NCBI RefSeq assembly: GCF_003248355.1
Contig: NZ_QKWY01000002.1
Span: forward strand, 868,001-932,000
Reading direction: 5' to 3'
Length of the DNA: 64,000 bases
Origin: Streptomyces sp. AC1-42W
GTDB taxonomy: Bacteria; Actinomycetota; Actinomycetes; Streptomycetales; Streptomycetaceae
A model generated the notes under the pieces. It saw nothing but the letters and a program-made list of their open reading frames with translations, did not search any database and had not been told where the DNA came from. Below are positions 1 to 12,431 of this stretch, piece after piece; the stretch's first letter is position 1, and every line of letters begins with the position of its first letter. The position numbers were made by a program, and so were the translations under genes.

Positions 1-2
1 TC

Positions 3-3000
3 TCTTTTGCAAAGATCAAGGAGCCCCTCGAGGTTCCGAACCTCCTCGCGCTGCAGACCGAGAGCTTTGACTGGCTCCTCGGCAATGCCGCCTGGAAGGC
101 TCGCGTCGAGGCTGCTCTGGACAGTGGACAAGATGTCCCCACCAAGTCCGGCCTGGAGGAGATCTTCGAGGAGATCTCCCCGATCGAGGACTTCTCCGGG
201 TCGATGTCGCTGACGTTCCGCGACCACCGCTTCGAGCCCCCCAAGAACTCGATCGACGAGTGCAAGGAGCGCGACTTCACGTTCGCCGCCCCGCTCTTCG
301 TCACCGCCGAGTTCACCAACAACGAGACCGGCGAGATCAAGTCCCAGACGGTCTTCATGGGCGACTTCCCGCTCATGACCAACAAGGGCACCTTCGTCAT
401 CAACGGCACCGAGCGTGTCGTCGTGTCGCAGCTGGTCCGCTCGCCGGGTGTCTACTTCGACTCGTCGATCGACAAGACGTCCGACAAGGACATCTTCTCC
501 GCCAAGATCATCCCCTCCCGGGGTGCCTGGCTGGAGATGGAGATCGACAAGCGCGACATGGTCGGTGTCCGCATCGACCGCAAGCGCAAGCAGTCCGTCA
601 CCGTCCTCCTGAAGGCGCTCGGCTGGACCACCGAGCAGATCCTGGAGGAGTTCGGCGAGTACGAGTCCATGCGCGCCACCCTGGAGAAGGACCACACCCA
701 GGGCCAGGACGACGCGCTGCTCGACATCTACCGCAAGCTCCGCCCGGGCGAGCCGCCCACCCGCGAGGCCGCGCAGACGCTGCTCGAGAACCTCTACTTC
801 AACCCGAAGCGCTACGACCTCGCGAAGGTCGGCCGCTACAAGGTGAACAAGAAGCTCGGCGCCGACGAGCCGCTGGACGCCGGCGTGCTCACCACCGACG
901 ACGTCATCGCGACCATCAAGTACCTGGTCAAGCTGCACGCCGGTGAGACCGAGACGGTGGGCGAGTCCGGCCGCACGATCGTCGTCGAGACCGACGACAT
1001 CGACCACTTCGGCAACCGCCGCCTGCGCAACGTCGGCGAGCTCATCCAGAACCAGGTCCGTACGGGTCTGGCCCGCATGGAGCGCGTCGTGCGCGAGCGC
1101 ATGACGACCCAGGACGTCGAGGCGATCACGCCGCAGACCCTGATCAACATCCGGCCGGTCGTCGCCTCCATCAAGGAGTTCTTCGGCACCAGCCAGCTGT
1201 CGCAGTTCATGGACCAGAACAACCCGCTGTCGGGGCTCACCCACAAGCGCCGTCTGTCGGCGCTCGGCCCGGGTGGTCTCTCCCGTGAGCGGGCCGGCTT
1301 CGAGGTCCGAGACGTGCACCCGTCCCACTACGGACGCATGTGCCCGATCGAGACCCCCGAAGGCCCGAACATCGGTCTGATCGGTTCGCTCGCCTCGTAC
1401 GGCCGCGTCAACGCGTTCGGCTTCATCGAGACCCCGTACCGCAAGGTCGTCGACGGCCAGGTCACCGACGAGGTCGACTACATCACCGCCGACGAGGAAG
1501 ACCGTTTCGTCATCGCCCAGGCGAACGCGACGCTCTCCGACGACCTGCGCTTCACCGAGCCCCGCGTCCTGGTCCGCCGCCGCGGCGGCGAGGTCGACTA
1601 CGTCCCCAGCGACGAAGTCGACTACATGGACGTCTCGCCGCGCCAGATGGTGTCCGTCGCCACCGCGATGATCCCCTTCCTGGAGCACGACGACGCCAAC
1701 CGTGCCCTCATGGGCGCGAACATGATGCGCCAGGCCGTGCCGCTCATCAAGAGCGAGGCGCCGCTCGTCGGCACCGGCATGGAGTACCGCTGCGCCACCG
1801 ACGCCGGTGACGTGCTCAAGGCCGAGAAGGACGGTGTGGTCCAGGAGGTCTCCGCGGACTACATCACCGTGACGAACGACGACGGCACGTACACCACGTA
1901 CCGCATCGCCAAGTTCACGCGCTCCAACCAGGGCACCTCGGTCAACCAGAAGGTCGTCGTCTCCGAGGGCGACCGCGTCATCGAGGGCCAGGTCCTCGCC
2001 GACGGCCCGGCCACCGAGCACGGCGAGATGGCGCTCGGCAAGAACCTGCTCGTGGCGTTCATGCCGTGGGAGGGTCACAACTACGAGGACGCGATCATCC
2101 TGTCGCAGCGCCTCGTGCAGGACGACGTCCTCTCCTCGATCCACATCGAGGAGCACGAGGTCGACGCCCGTGACACCAAGCTCGGCCCCGAGGAGATCAC
2201 CCGGGACATCCCGAACGTCTCCGAGGAGGTCCTCGCCGACCTCGACGAGCGCGGCATCATCCGCATCGGTGCCGAGGTCGTCGCCGGCGACATCCTCGTC
2301 GGCAAGGTCACGCCCAAGGGTGAGACCGAGCTGACCCCCGAGGAGCGCCTGCTCCGCGCGATCTTCGGTGAGAAGGCGCGCGAGGTCCGCGACACCTCGC
2401 TCAAGGTCCCGCACGGCGAGATCGGCAAGGTCATCGGCGTCCGCGTCTTCGACCGCGAAGAGGGCGACGAGCTGCCGCCGGGCGTGAACCAGCTGGTCCG
2501 CGTCTACGTCGCGCAGAAGCGCAAGATCACCGACGGTGACAAGCTCGCCGGCCGCCACGGCAACAAGGGCGTCATCTCGAAGATCCTGCCGATCGAGGAC
2601 ATGCCGTTCCTGGAGGACGGCACCCCGGTCGACATCATCCTCAACCCGCTGGGTGTTCCTTCCCGAATGAACCCCGGACAGGTTCTGGAGATCCACCTCG
2701 GCTGGCTCGCCAGCCGCGGCTGGGACGTCTCCGGCCTCGGTGACGAGTGGGCCAAGCGGCTCCAGGCCATCGGCGCCGACCAGGTCGCCCCCGGCACCAA
2801 CGTCGCCACGCCCGTCTTCGACGGTGCGCGCGAGGACGAGATCTCCGGCCTCTTCCAGGCCACGATCCCGAACCGCGACGGCGTCCGCATGGTGCAGCCC
2901 TCCGGCAAGGCCCGGCTGTTCGACGGCCGCTCCGGCGAGCCGTTCCCGGACCCGGTCTCGGTCGGCTACATGTACATCCTCAAGCTGCACCACCTGGTCG

Positions 3001-3419
3001 ACGACAAGCTCCACGCCCGCTCGACCGGCCCGTACTCCATGATCACGCAGCAGCCGCTGGGTGGTAAGGCGCAGTTCGGTGGGCAGCGATTCGGTGAGAT
3101 GGAGGTGTGGGCCCTCGAGGCCTACGGTGCGGCGTACGCCCTCCAGGAACTGCTGACGATCAAGTCCGACGACGTCACCGGCCGCGTGAAGGTCTACGAG
3201 GCCATCGTCAAGGGCGAGAACATCCCCGAGCCGGGCATTCCCGAGTCCTTCAAGGTGCTCATCAAGGAAATGCAGTCGCTCTGCCTCAACGTGGAGGTGC
3301 TGTCCTCGGACGGCATGTCCATCGAGATGCGTGACACGGACGAGGACGTCTTCCGCGCGGCGGAGGAGCTCGGTATCGACCTGTCCCGGCGCGAGCCGAG
3401 CAGCGTCGAAGAGGTCTGA
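3..3419 (+). CDS. rpoB: RNA polymerase beta subunit, 5' end outside window
   Basis: Catalytic beta subunit of RNA polymerase. The reading frame is open from base 3 and has no start in the window, so only a short N-terminal stretch is missing. The first visible residues (SFAKIKEPLEVPNLLALQTE) match the actinobacterial RpoB N terminus. The rifampicin-binding segment at about 1185-1280 reads QLSQFMDQNNPL then THKRRLSALGPGG. The residues equivalent to E. coli D516, H526 and S531 are unchanged, so this is the rifampicin-sensitive sequence type. The C terminus runs through the QPLGGKAQFGGQRFGEMEVW block. It is followed by rpoC after a 130-bp spacer, presumably in one transcript. Confidence 0.98.
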   Translation, partial: SFAKIKEPLEVPNLLALQTESFDWLLGNAAWKARVEAALDSGQDVPTKSGLEEIFEEISPIEDFSGSMSLTFRDHRFEPPKNSIDECKERDFTFAAPLFVTAEFTNNETGEIKSQTVFMGDFPLMTNKGTFVINGTERVVVSQLVRSPGVYFDSSIDKTSDKDIFSAKIIPSRGAWLEMEIDKRDMVGVRIDRKRKQSVTVLLKALGWTTEQILEEFGEYESMRATLEKDHTQGQDDALLDIYRKLRPGEPPTREAAQTLLENLYFNPKRYDLAKVGRYKVNKKLGADEPLDAGVLTTDDVIATIKYLVKLHAGETETVGESGRTIVVETDDIDHFGNRRLRNVGELIQNQVRTGLARMERVVRERMTTQDVEAITPQTLINIRPVVASIKEFFGTSQLSQFMDQNNPLSGLTHKRRLSALGPGGLSRERAGFEVRDVHPSHYGRMCPIETPEGPNIGLIGSLASYGRVNAFGFIETPYRKVVDGQVTDEVDYITADEEDRFVIAQANATLSDDLRFTEPRVLVRRRGGEVDYVPSDEVDYMDVSPRQMVSVATAMIPFLEHDDANRALMGANMMRQAVPLIKSEAPLVGTGMEYRCATDAGDVLKAEKDGVVQEVSADYITVTNDDGTYTTYRIAKFTRSNQGTSVNQKVVVSEGDRVIEGQVLADGPATEHGEMALGKNLLVAFMPWEGHNYEDAIILSQRLVQDDVLSSIHIEEHEVDARDTKLGPEEITRDIPNVSEEVLADLDERGIIRIGAEVVAGDILVGKVTPKGETELTPEERLLRAIFGEKAREVRDTSLKVPHGEIGKVIGVRVFDREEGDELPPGVNQLVRVYVAQKRKITDGDKLAGRHGNKGVISKILPIEDMPFLEDGTPVDIILNPLGVPSRMNPGQVLEIHLGWLASRGWDVSGLGDEWAKRLQAIGADQVAPGTNVATPVFDGAREDEISGLFQATIPNRDGVRMVQPSGKARLFDGRSGEPFPDPVSVGYMYILKLHHLVDDKLHARSTGPYSMITQQPLGGKAQFGGQRFGEMEVWALEAYGAAYALQELLTIKSDDVTGRVKVYEAIVKGENIPEPGIPESFKVLIKEMQSLCLNVEVLSSDGMSIEMRDTDEDVFRAAEELGIDLSRREPSSVEEV

Positions 3420-3426
3420 CGGGTTG

Positions 3427-3529
3427 GCCGGCCGGATCTCCGTGATCCGGCCGGCTCTCCCCGGACCCGTTCAGACCATTGCTGAAGTGCCCCGATTCAC
3501 TCGCGTGACGCGAGGGGGCTCGAACCCCC
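3427..3529 (+). other. Three hairpins in the rpoB-rpoC spacer
   Basis: The spacer holds a perfect 12-bp stem (3427-3438 with 3444-3455, arm GCCGGCCGGATC). It then has a 6-bp stem (CTCGCG/CGCGAG, 3500-3514) and a GGGGG/CCCCC stem at 3514-3529 just before the rpoC ribosome site. No T-run follows the first stem, so an RNA-processing or stability element is more likely than a terminator. This is inference. Confidence 0.5.
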
Positions 3530-3549
3530 GAAAGAGGGATTGACGACAA

Positions 3550-7449
<3,900 letters not shown>

Positions 7450-7460
7450 CAGTGAGTGAA

Positions 7461-7501
7461 GAAGGGCGCCCATCCCGTCGCGTACGGGGTGGGCGCCCTT
7501 C
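7461..7501. terminator. Terminator between rpoC and the tail island
   Basis: Inverted repeat GAAGGGCGCCCA...TGGGCGCCCTTC just after the rpoC stop. It is symmetric and sits between convergent genes (rpoC on plus, the lysis gene on minus), so it can serve both directions. Confidence 0.85.
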
Positions 7502-7523
7502 TGTGCGCGGGGCCCGGTGACGG

Positions 7524-7784
7524 TCAGCGCACGGTCTCCCACACGGCGACGAAGAGGGCGGCGGTCGCGGTGAGTGCGCCGATGCTCGCCAGCGGCCAGC
7601 GAGATCGTTCCAGCGTGTCGAGGCGGGCCTCGTGGTCCGCCAGTTGCTTGTCGGTCTGGTCGCTGCGCTGCACGAGGAGCGCGAGCTGGCCGTCGGCGCG
7701 GGCGAAGCCGGCCTCCAGGGTGCCGCGCAGCCGCTCCAGCTCCAGGGCGACGGCGACCGGATTGTTCGGGTCAGCCTCGGTCAT
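7524..7784 (-). CDS. Small coiled-coil membrane protein, XhlA-like lysis protein
   Basis: 86-aa protein. Residues about 10-62 are a heptad-rich helix (LERLRGTLEAGFARADGQ...). One C-terminal membrane span (PLASIGALTATAALFVAVW) and a short tail follow. This is the layout of XhlA-type haemolysin/holin partners found next to phage endolysins. It is the last gene of the minus-strand tail operon and overlaps the preceding holin-like gene by 14 nt, which implies translational coupling. Function is inferred from topology and position; there is no diagnostic motif. Confidence 0.6.
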   Translation of the reverse strand: MTEADPNNPVAVALELERLRGTLEAGFARADGQLALLVQRSDQTDKQLADHEARLDTLERSRWPLASIGALTATAALFVAVWETVR

Positions 7785-8004
7785 CCGCCGCCTCCTGGGT
7801 GGTGCGCAGCCAGGAGGGCAGCAGGAGCTGTACGGCGGGCACGGCCATGACCCGGCTGAGCGCGCCGGCGACGGCGAGCGCCCCGGCGACCCAGGGCAGA
7901 GTCTCGGGCAGGCCGGCCGCGTCGACGATCGCCGGCAGGACGACGGCGATGCCGACGGCGGTCTGCAGCACGGTGCGGGCCGTGCGCTTGGCGGCTTCGG
8001 ACAT
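7771..8004 (-). CDS. Putative holin
   Basis: 77-aa protein with an N-terminal basic segment (MSEAAKRTARTVLQT) and two hydrophobic segments (VGIAVVLPAIVDAAGL; LPWVAGALAVAGALSRVMAVPAVQLLL). Its C terminus is polar. Small size, two membrane spans and a place directly after the endolysin gene are the classic marks of a holin, which forms the membrane lesion that releases the endolysin. The ATG at 8004 has AAGGAG upstream (complement near 8013-8018). A much longer frame overlaps it upstream but is antisense or low-complexity and was not used. Confidence 0.65.
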   Translation of the reverse strand: MSEAAKRTARTVLQTAVGIAVVLPAIVDAAGLPETLPWVAGALAVAGALSRVMAVPAVQLLLPSWLRTTQEAADDRG

Positions 8005-8033
8005 GGGCGGTTCTCCTTGCGTGGCGGGCGGTG

Positions 8034-8936
8034 TTACGTGGTGTACGGGACCTTGAGCGTGTTCCAGGAGGTGGCGCCCGGCCAGCCGTCGGCGTCGGAG
8101 CCCGAGAAGCCGAGCTTGCGCTGCCAGGCGGCGTAGGACCGGCGGTCGGCCTCGGACCAGCGGGGACTGGGGCCGACCTGGTAACGGGCGCAGCCCTCGG
8201 CGACCAGTCGGCGGCCCATGGCGGTGATGACGGGGGAACTCGGGGTGGTCTTGAAGAAGGCGGTGCCCGGGAAGGGCTGGTAGCGGGGCTTCGCCGGGGC
8301 GGTTGGGCGGGGCGCCGGGGCCTTGCCGAGGCGGCCCTGGACCCGGTCGCGCATGCCCGGCATGCCGAAGCCGCGCGGGTCGTTCTTCCAGTCGGACCAC
8401 TCGGAGTGGCCGATGACCGACTTGGCGCCCCAGCCGTGGGCGCGGCAGAGCGCCGCCGACACCCGTTCGATGGCGTCGAGCTGGGCAGCCGGCCAGGGGT
8501 CGCTGCCGTTGCCGAGGTTGACGCACTCGAAGCCGTAGAAGCGGGAGTTGCCGTCGACGGCACCCGCGCTGCCCTGGTGCTCGCGCGGCGCCGGCGGCCG
8601 CGCCCCGTACGTCTCGCTGATCACGGCCTGGAGCACGGACGGGTCGCCGCCGCCGGCGTGGTTGGCGCGGCCGGAGCCGACCAGGTGCACGCTGCCGTCC
8701 TTGGCGATGACGCCGTGGCACAGCGGGCCGGGCAGACCCGCGTAGCCGTCGTAGCAGAGGGACACGCTGTTCGCGGTGCCGCTGGAGACGGTGTGGTGGA
8801 TCATCACGCCGTTCACCGGGCCCCAGGTGCCGACCTGGTCGCGGTTGTGGTTGCGCCAGCCGTCGTGCTCGACGACGGTGACGTCTTCGGTGCGGAGCGC
8901 GGCGAGGAGCCGGTCTGCGGAGAGGGGAGTGGCCAT
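8034..8936 (-). CDS. Endolysin, N-acetylmuramoyl-L-alanine amidase
   Basis: 300-aa peptidoglycan amidase expected to cut between MurNAc and L-Ala. Residues about 40-190 form an Amidase_2/PGRP-like domain: VMIHHTVSSG carries the first zinc histidine, followed by the conserved HGVIAKDGSVHLVGSGRANHAG stretch, and GHSEWSDWKNDPRGFGM carries the second histidine and the catalytic region. A Pro/Ala/Lys linker (about 205-220) leads to a C-terminal domain (WSEADRRSYAAWQRKLGFSGSDADGWPG) that resembles a peptidoglycan-binding fold. There is no signal peptide, which fits holin-dependent release. It is the first gene of the lysis block behind the fibre gene. Confidence 0.92.
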   Translation of the reverse strand: MATPLSADRLLAALRTEDVTVVEHDGWRNHNRDQVGTWGPVNGVMIHHTVSSGTANSVSLCYDGYAGLPGPLCHGVIAKDGSVHLVGSGRANHAGGGDPSVLQAVISETYGARPPAPREHQGSAGAVDGNSRFYGFECVNLGNGSDPWPAAQLDAIERVSAALCRAHGWGAKSVIGHSEWSDWKNDPRGFGMPGMRDRVQGRLGKAPAPRPTAPAKPRYQPFPGTAFFKTTPSSPVITAMGRRLVAEGCARYQVGPSPRWSEADRRSYAAWQRKLGFSGSDADGWPGATSWNTLKVPYTT

Positions 8937-8959
8937 GGAACTTCCCTTCGGCGGTCGAA

Positions 8960-8992
8960 GCGCCCCGCGACGGCCCGGCCGTCGCGGGGCGC
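8960..8992 (-). terminator. Hairpin between fibre and endolysin genes
   Basis: Perfect 14-bp inverted repeat (GCGCCCCGCGACGG with CCGTCGCGGGGCGC, 5-nt loop). It could separate expression of the structural and lysis blocks. No T-run is present. Confidence 0.6.
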
Positions 8993-9011
8993 TCGGAGGA
9001 GGAGATACGGG

Positions 9012-10460
9012 TCAGGCGGCCAGCGCGGCCCAGATGGCGTTGGCGTCGGCCACGACCGTGGAGGGGTTGAACGACGCCGGGAGCGAGGTCTGGCCCGTGG
9101 TGGACAGTCGGCCGTGCCGGACGAAGGCGCCGGGCATCCGGGCGCTTCCTCCCGGGAACTCGCCCGTGCTGGTGGCACGGAGGAAGGCCGGACCGTTGTA
9201 GTTGGGGCTCGGGCCGTTGACCACCAGCGCGACCCAGTAGTGCCCCGGCTGCGCGTTGTAGGCGGCGGTCAGCGGGCACACCACGGTCGTGCCCTCGGTG
9301 GCGGGGATCAGTGTGGTGAGGCTGGCGGTGAGGCCGACCCGGGCTCCGGCGCTGGTGTAGAGACCGGCGTACGACGAGGCGCTCAGGGTGCCGCCGACGT
9401 AGCCGGGGACGTAGAACACCACGTTCCGCACGGTGGTCGCGGCGTGCAGCGGCACGCCGATCAGGTAGACCGTGCCGTTGGTGCAGTACTGCACCTGGTC
9501 TGCCGAGGCCGCCGCCGGGTCGAACGCCCAGCCGGAGAAGCCCAGGGCGCCGGGGGTCCAGGTCCCGGTGGCCGCGACGGAGTCGACGTAGCTCTTGCGG
9601 GTGAGGTGGTCGGCGTCGGTGGGCGCGGTCGTCGAGGACGGCGGGGTGGTGAACACCTTGGCGCTCTCGATGGTCTGCGCCCCGGTGAGCAGGACCGCGT
9701 CCCCGGCCGCCACCGCCGACACGTCGGCCGCGTTCAGCTGCACCGCGCCCGCCTGCCCGTTGACGGAGGTGACGGGGGCGCCGTCGATCGCCAGATAGCG
9801 CAGGTCGCCGGAGGCCTGGGTGAGTGCGCCGAGGTCGGCGGCGGTCAGTACGACGTCGCCGGTCCGGCCGTTCACGGAGGCGACCGCACCGCCCGCGGCA
9901 GGCAGCTGTTCCACCGGCACCTTCCCGTCGGCGCCCAGGGTCGCCACCCCGCCGGCGGTGCCGGCGGTGGTGGCGGCGAGGGCGGCGACGTCGGCGGCGG
10001 TCAGCACGATGTCCGCCGCCGTCCGGCCGTTGACGGACCGCACCGGGCCGGCGGGTCCCTGCGGGCCGAGCTCCCCGGCGGGGCCGGGCGGGCCCGGTAC
10101 GGCGACGTAATGCGGGGTGTTCGGGTCCGCCGGTCGGATGTCGGCCAGGTCGACCACGGGGTTCTCGGCGGGCAGGGCGATCTGGTAGACGCGGACCCGG
10201 TCCATGCCGCCGAGCTTCTCGGTGACCTGGTACGTCCACTCGACGGGGTTCCAGCCCGGGAGGTCGGTCGCCGGCAGGACGACGGTGAACCGGCCGTCGG
10301 CGTCGAGGGTGACCCGGGTCGGACCGCCGACGAAGACGTCGGCCTCGGCGTGGGTGAGCAGTGAGGGCGGCCGGAACTCGACGGACCCGCTCATGGGGCC
10401 GCCGTCCGGGGTGAGGTACCGGGCGGTGACCTGGACGGTGGAGAGGGACAGAGGCAGCAT
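9012..10460 (-). CDS. Tail fibre / receptor-binding protein with collagen segment
   Basis: 482-aa probable tail-tip fibre. Residues 1-115 form a beta-rich head, probably the particle attachment part. Residues about 122-139 are a collagen-like Gly-X-Y run (GPPGPAGELGPQGPAGP), a trimerisation device common in phage fibres. Three copies of the phage-fibre repeat SVNG(R/Q)xGxVxLxAADV follow at about 141, 192 and 228. A C-terminal domain of about 190 aa (from TGTWTPGALGFSGWAFDPAAA) probably binds the target. It starts at ATG 10460 with GGAG upstream. Being last of the structural genes and just before the lysis genes fits a fibre. The receptor is unknown. Confidence 0.85.
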   Translation of the reverse strand: MLPLSLSTVQVTARYLTPDGGPMSGSVEFRPPSLLTHAEADVFVGGPTRVTLDADGRFTVVLPATDLPGWNPVEWTYQVTEKLGGMDRVRVYQIALPAENPVVDLADIRPADPNTPHYVAVPGPPGPAGELGPQGPAGPVRSVNGRTAADIVLTAADVAALAATTAGTAGGVATLGADGKVPVEQLPAAGGAVASVNGRTGDVVLTAADLGALTQASGDLRYLAIDGAPVTSVNGQAGAVQLNAADVSAVAAGDAVLLTGAQTIESAKVFTTPPSSTTAPTDADHLTRKSYVDSVAATGTWTPGALGFSGWAFDPAAASADQVQYCTNGTVYLIGVPLHAATTVRNVVFYVPGYVGGTLSASSYAGLYTSAGARVGLTASLTTLIPATEGTTVVCPLTAAYNAQPGHYWVALVVNGPSPNYNGPAFLRATSTGEFPGGSARMPGAFVRHGRLSTTGQTSLPASFNPSTVVADANAIWAALAA

Positions 10461-10552
10461 GGGGGCTCCTTACGGTCGCGGGGGACGCTGGGACGGGCGT
10501 ACGCCACGGGCGGGACGCTCACGACGGGGTGGGCGCGGCGGGCGTGCGGGTG

Positions 10553-10587
10553 CGCCCGGCCGGCCGCGGTGTGCGGTCGGCCGGGCG
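10553..10587 (-). terminator. Hairpin upstream of the fibre gene
   Basis: 13-bp stem with one G-U pair (CGCCCGGCCGGCC / GGTCGGCCGGGCG) in the 137-bp spacer between the 238-aa minor tail protein gene and the fibre gene. Confidence 0.5.
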
Positions 10588-10597
10588 ACGGGAGGCG

Positions 10598-11314
10598 TCA
10601 GGACTGCACGCCGTACAGCGCCAGCGGGCGGCAGTGGACGGTGTCGCCCGCCGCCGGGACCTTCGCCTGGACCTCGAAGGTGACCGTCGCGCCGTAGTCG
10701 GCGGCGAGGCTCTCGGTGAAGACCAGGCCCGTGCCGGGCGTGCCCGGCGGACCCACCGGGATGCCGTCCACCAGGACACGCACCTCGGCGCCGGCGGTCC
10801 CCTCGGCGGCGACCCGGCAGTGCAGGCGAGGGTGCTGGACGATGCCGGGCCCGCGGTACAGCGTGGTCCACGTGGTCGATCCGGTGGACATCCAGCGGGT
10901 CGTGTCCACGGGTTCCGGCAGCGGGTAGGGAATGTAGGGGCGGGCGAGGCCGCGCTGGGCGGCGTCGTCGGCGACGACCACGTTCCCGCGCCGGTCGAGG
11001 ATCTGGACGGGCTGGACCGGAAGCGTATCGGGGCTGCCGGTCCAGACGGTCAGCGCGAGGGAGCCGTCGTCCCGCCGGACGACGAGGCCCTGCTGCGGGG
11101 TGTTCTCGTCACGGCCGGGTTCGACTCGGCCCAGGTAGAGGAGGTCCTCGCCGCCGGCCGTGCGGACCCGCAGCCGGCCGCCGTCGCCGATGACGACCTC
11201 GCCGCTGCTGATCTGGTTGAGTGCCGGACTGGTGTTCGCGCTGCCCATCAGCTCGCGGACCTGGCGTTCCAGGGCACGGATGCGGTCGAGCAGGTCGGTG
11301 GGGATGATCGCCAC
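10598..11314 (-). CDS. Minor tail / tip protein
   Basis: 238-aa protein. The GTG at 11314 lies 2 nt after the stop of the hub gene, so the two are likely coupled. An N-terminal helix (LLDRIRALERQVRELMGS) looks like an oligomerising coiled coil. It is followed by a beta-rich body (GEVVIGDGGRLRVRTAGGEDLLYLGRV...). The coiled coil then beta body design, and the place between hub and fibre, suggest a baseplate or fibre-connector protein. I do not recognise a named family. Confidence 0.7.
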   Translation of the reverse strand: MAIIPTDLLDRIRALERQVRELMGSANTSPALNQISSGEVVIGDGGRLRVRTAGGEDLLYLGRVEPGRDENTPQQGLVVRRDDGSLALTVWTGSPDTLPVQPVQILDRRGNVVVADDAAQRGLARPYIPYPLPEPVDTTRWMSTGSTTWTTLYRGPGIVQHPRLHCRVAAEGTAGAEVRVLVDGIPVGPPGTPGTGLVFTESLAADYGATVTFEVQAKVPAAGDTVHCRPLALYGVQS

Positions 11315-11316
11315 CG

Positions 11317-12423
11317 TCAGACCCCTTCCAGGTAGAGCGTGGCTGTTTCGGCCTTGGTGCGCTGCGGCGGGTTCACCGCCAGGCCGACGACGCGGTACTG
11401 CCGGTCGAGGCCCTCCGGATGCCAGAGGTCGTGGATCCGCAGCCGGACGCGGGCACCGAGGAGCGCCGGGGTGATCCGCCCGTCGAGTACGACGGTGAGC
11501 TCGGGGATGGTCTCGGGGCGGTTCTGGCGTGACAGTTCGGCGGCGGCCAGCGAGCGCAGCGTCTCCTGGTCCTTCACCCCGCTGTGGTCGGAGGTCCGTT
11601 CCAGCCGGGGCCAGCCGCCGAGCAGGTCCTCGGACACCTCCGCCTCGACGGTGAGCGGCTGGGACTCCTGGGACTGGTCGGTGTTGGCCGATTCGCCGCG
11701 GGCCACCCACACGTTCGCCTGCACGGTGGAGTCCGTGGGCAGGCTGTAGGTGAGGATCTGGCCCGGGTGGCCGAGCACGATGTCGGTGGTGCCCGTCTGG
11801 ATCGTCGGGTGGCCCAGCTGGAGCCGCTTGACGCGGCGCCCCTGGGCGTCGCGGTAGCAGTGGATCCGCCACTCGAAACCGTCGGCGAGCTGGGCCAGTT
11901 TGTCGAGCAGTTCACGGATTCGGGCGAGGGCGGAGTAGGCGTAGGAGTAGTCCCGCCCGACCCCCGACATCTCGTGGCCGAGACTGATGTCGATCCGCCC
12001 GCCGGGCTGCTCCTCGGCGTGCGCGACGATCAGCCGGGCGATGTCGAACTGGTCGGTGGCGGTGCCGAGGAGGTCGGTGGAGAGGATGCGGTGGTCGAGG
12101 TACGAGTCGAAGGTGCCGGCCTGGAACTGCACCTTCAGGCGTCCCAGCTCGTCGGAGACCGGCGTACAGGTCCACAGCACGCCGCCCCACCAGATGTCGC
12201 CGTTCCGCTCCAGCCAGACCGCGGTGCGGCCCGGCTGGAGGGCCTCCCGGGCCCGGGCTGCCAGGGAGCCGTCCGGGAGGGGGATCGTCGCGGTGAGCGA
12301 ACCCGGCTTGCCGATGAAGTCGTCGAACTTCGCCTCGGTGAGCGGCAGCACGTCCACCACGCGGTCGGTGCGCAGGTCACAGAAGAGCGCCCGGTAGTCG
12401 GGTGTCGTCGGGGAGTCGGCCAC
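11317..12423 (-). CDS. Tail hub protein, Gp37-like (siphovirus Tal-type)
   Basis: 368-aa protein. The segment FDDFIGKPGSLTATIPLPDGS...GRTAVWLERNGDIWWGGVLW resembles the N-terminal hub fold of the siphovirus ReqiPepy6 Gp37-like / Tal family, which closes the tail tube below Dit. The body has alternating beta strands and no obvious peptidase motif. The GTG at 12423 was chosen because it sits 9 nt after the previous stop with GAGGCGG upstream. A longer open frame continues upstream but overlaps the 403-aa gene antiphase. Order (Dit, minor tail, hub, tip, fibre) follows siphophage tail modules. Confidence 0.75.
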   Translation of the reverse strand: MADSPTTPDYRALFCDLRTDRVVDVLPLTEAKFDDFIGKPGSLTATIPLPDGSLAARAREALQPGRTAVWLERNGDIWWGGVLWTCTPVSDELGRLKVQFQAGTFDSYLDHRILSTDLLGTATDQFDIARLIVAHAEEQPGGRIDISLGHEMSGVGRDYSYAYSALARIRELLDKLAQLADGFEWRIHCYRDAQGRRVKRLQLGHPTIQTGTTDIVLGHPGQILTYSLPTDSTVQANVWVARGESANTDQSQESQPLTVEAEVSEDLLGGWPRLERTSDHSGVKDQETLRSLAAAELSRQNRPETIPELTVVLDGRITPALLGARVRLRIHDLWHPEGLDRQYRVVGLAVNPPQRTKAETATLYLEGV

Positions 12424-12431
12424 GGTCCGCC

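Noticed and set aside
3511..3530. GGGGGCTCGAACCCCC looked like a tRNA T-arm
   Set aside because: No acceptor, D or anticodon arms fit around it and no CCA end follows; it is a simple hairpin before rpoC.
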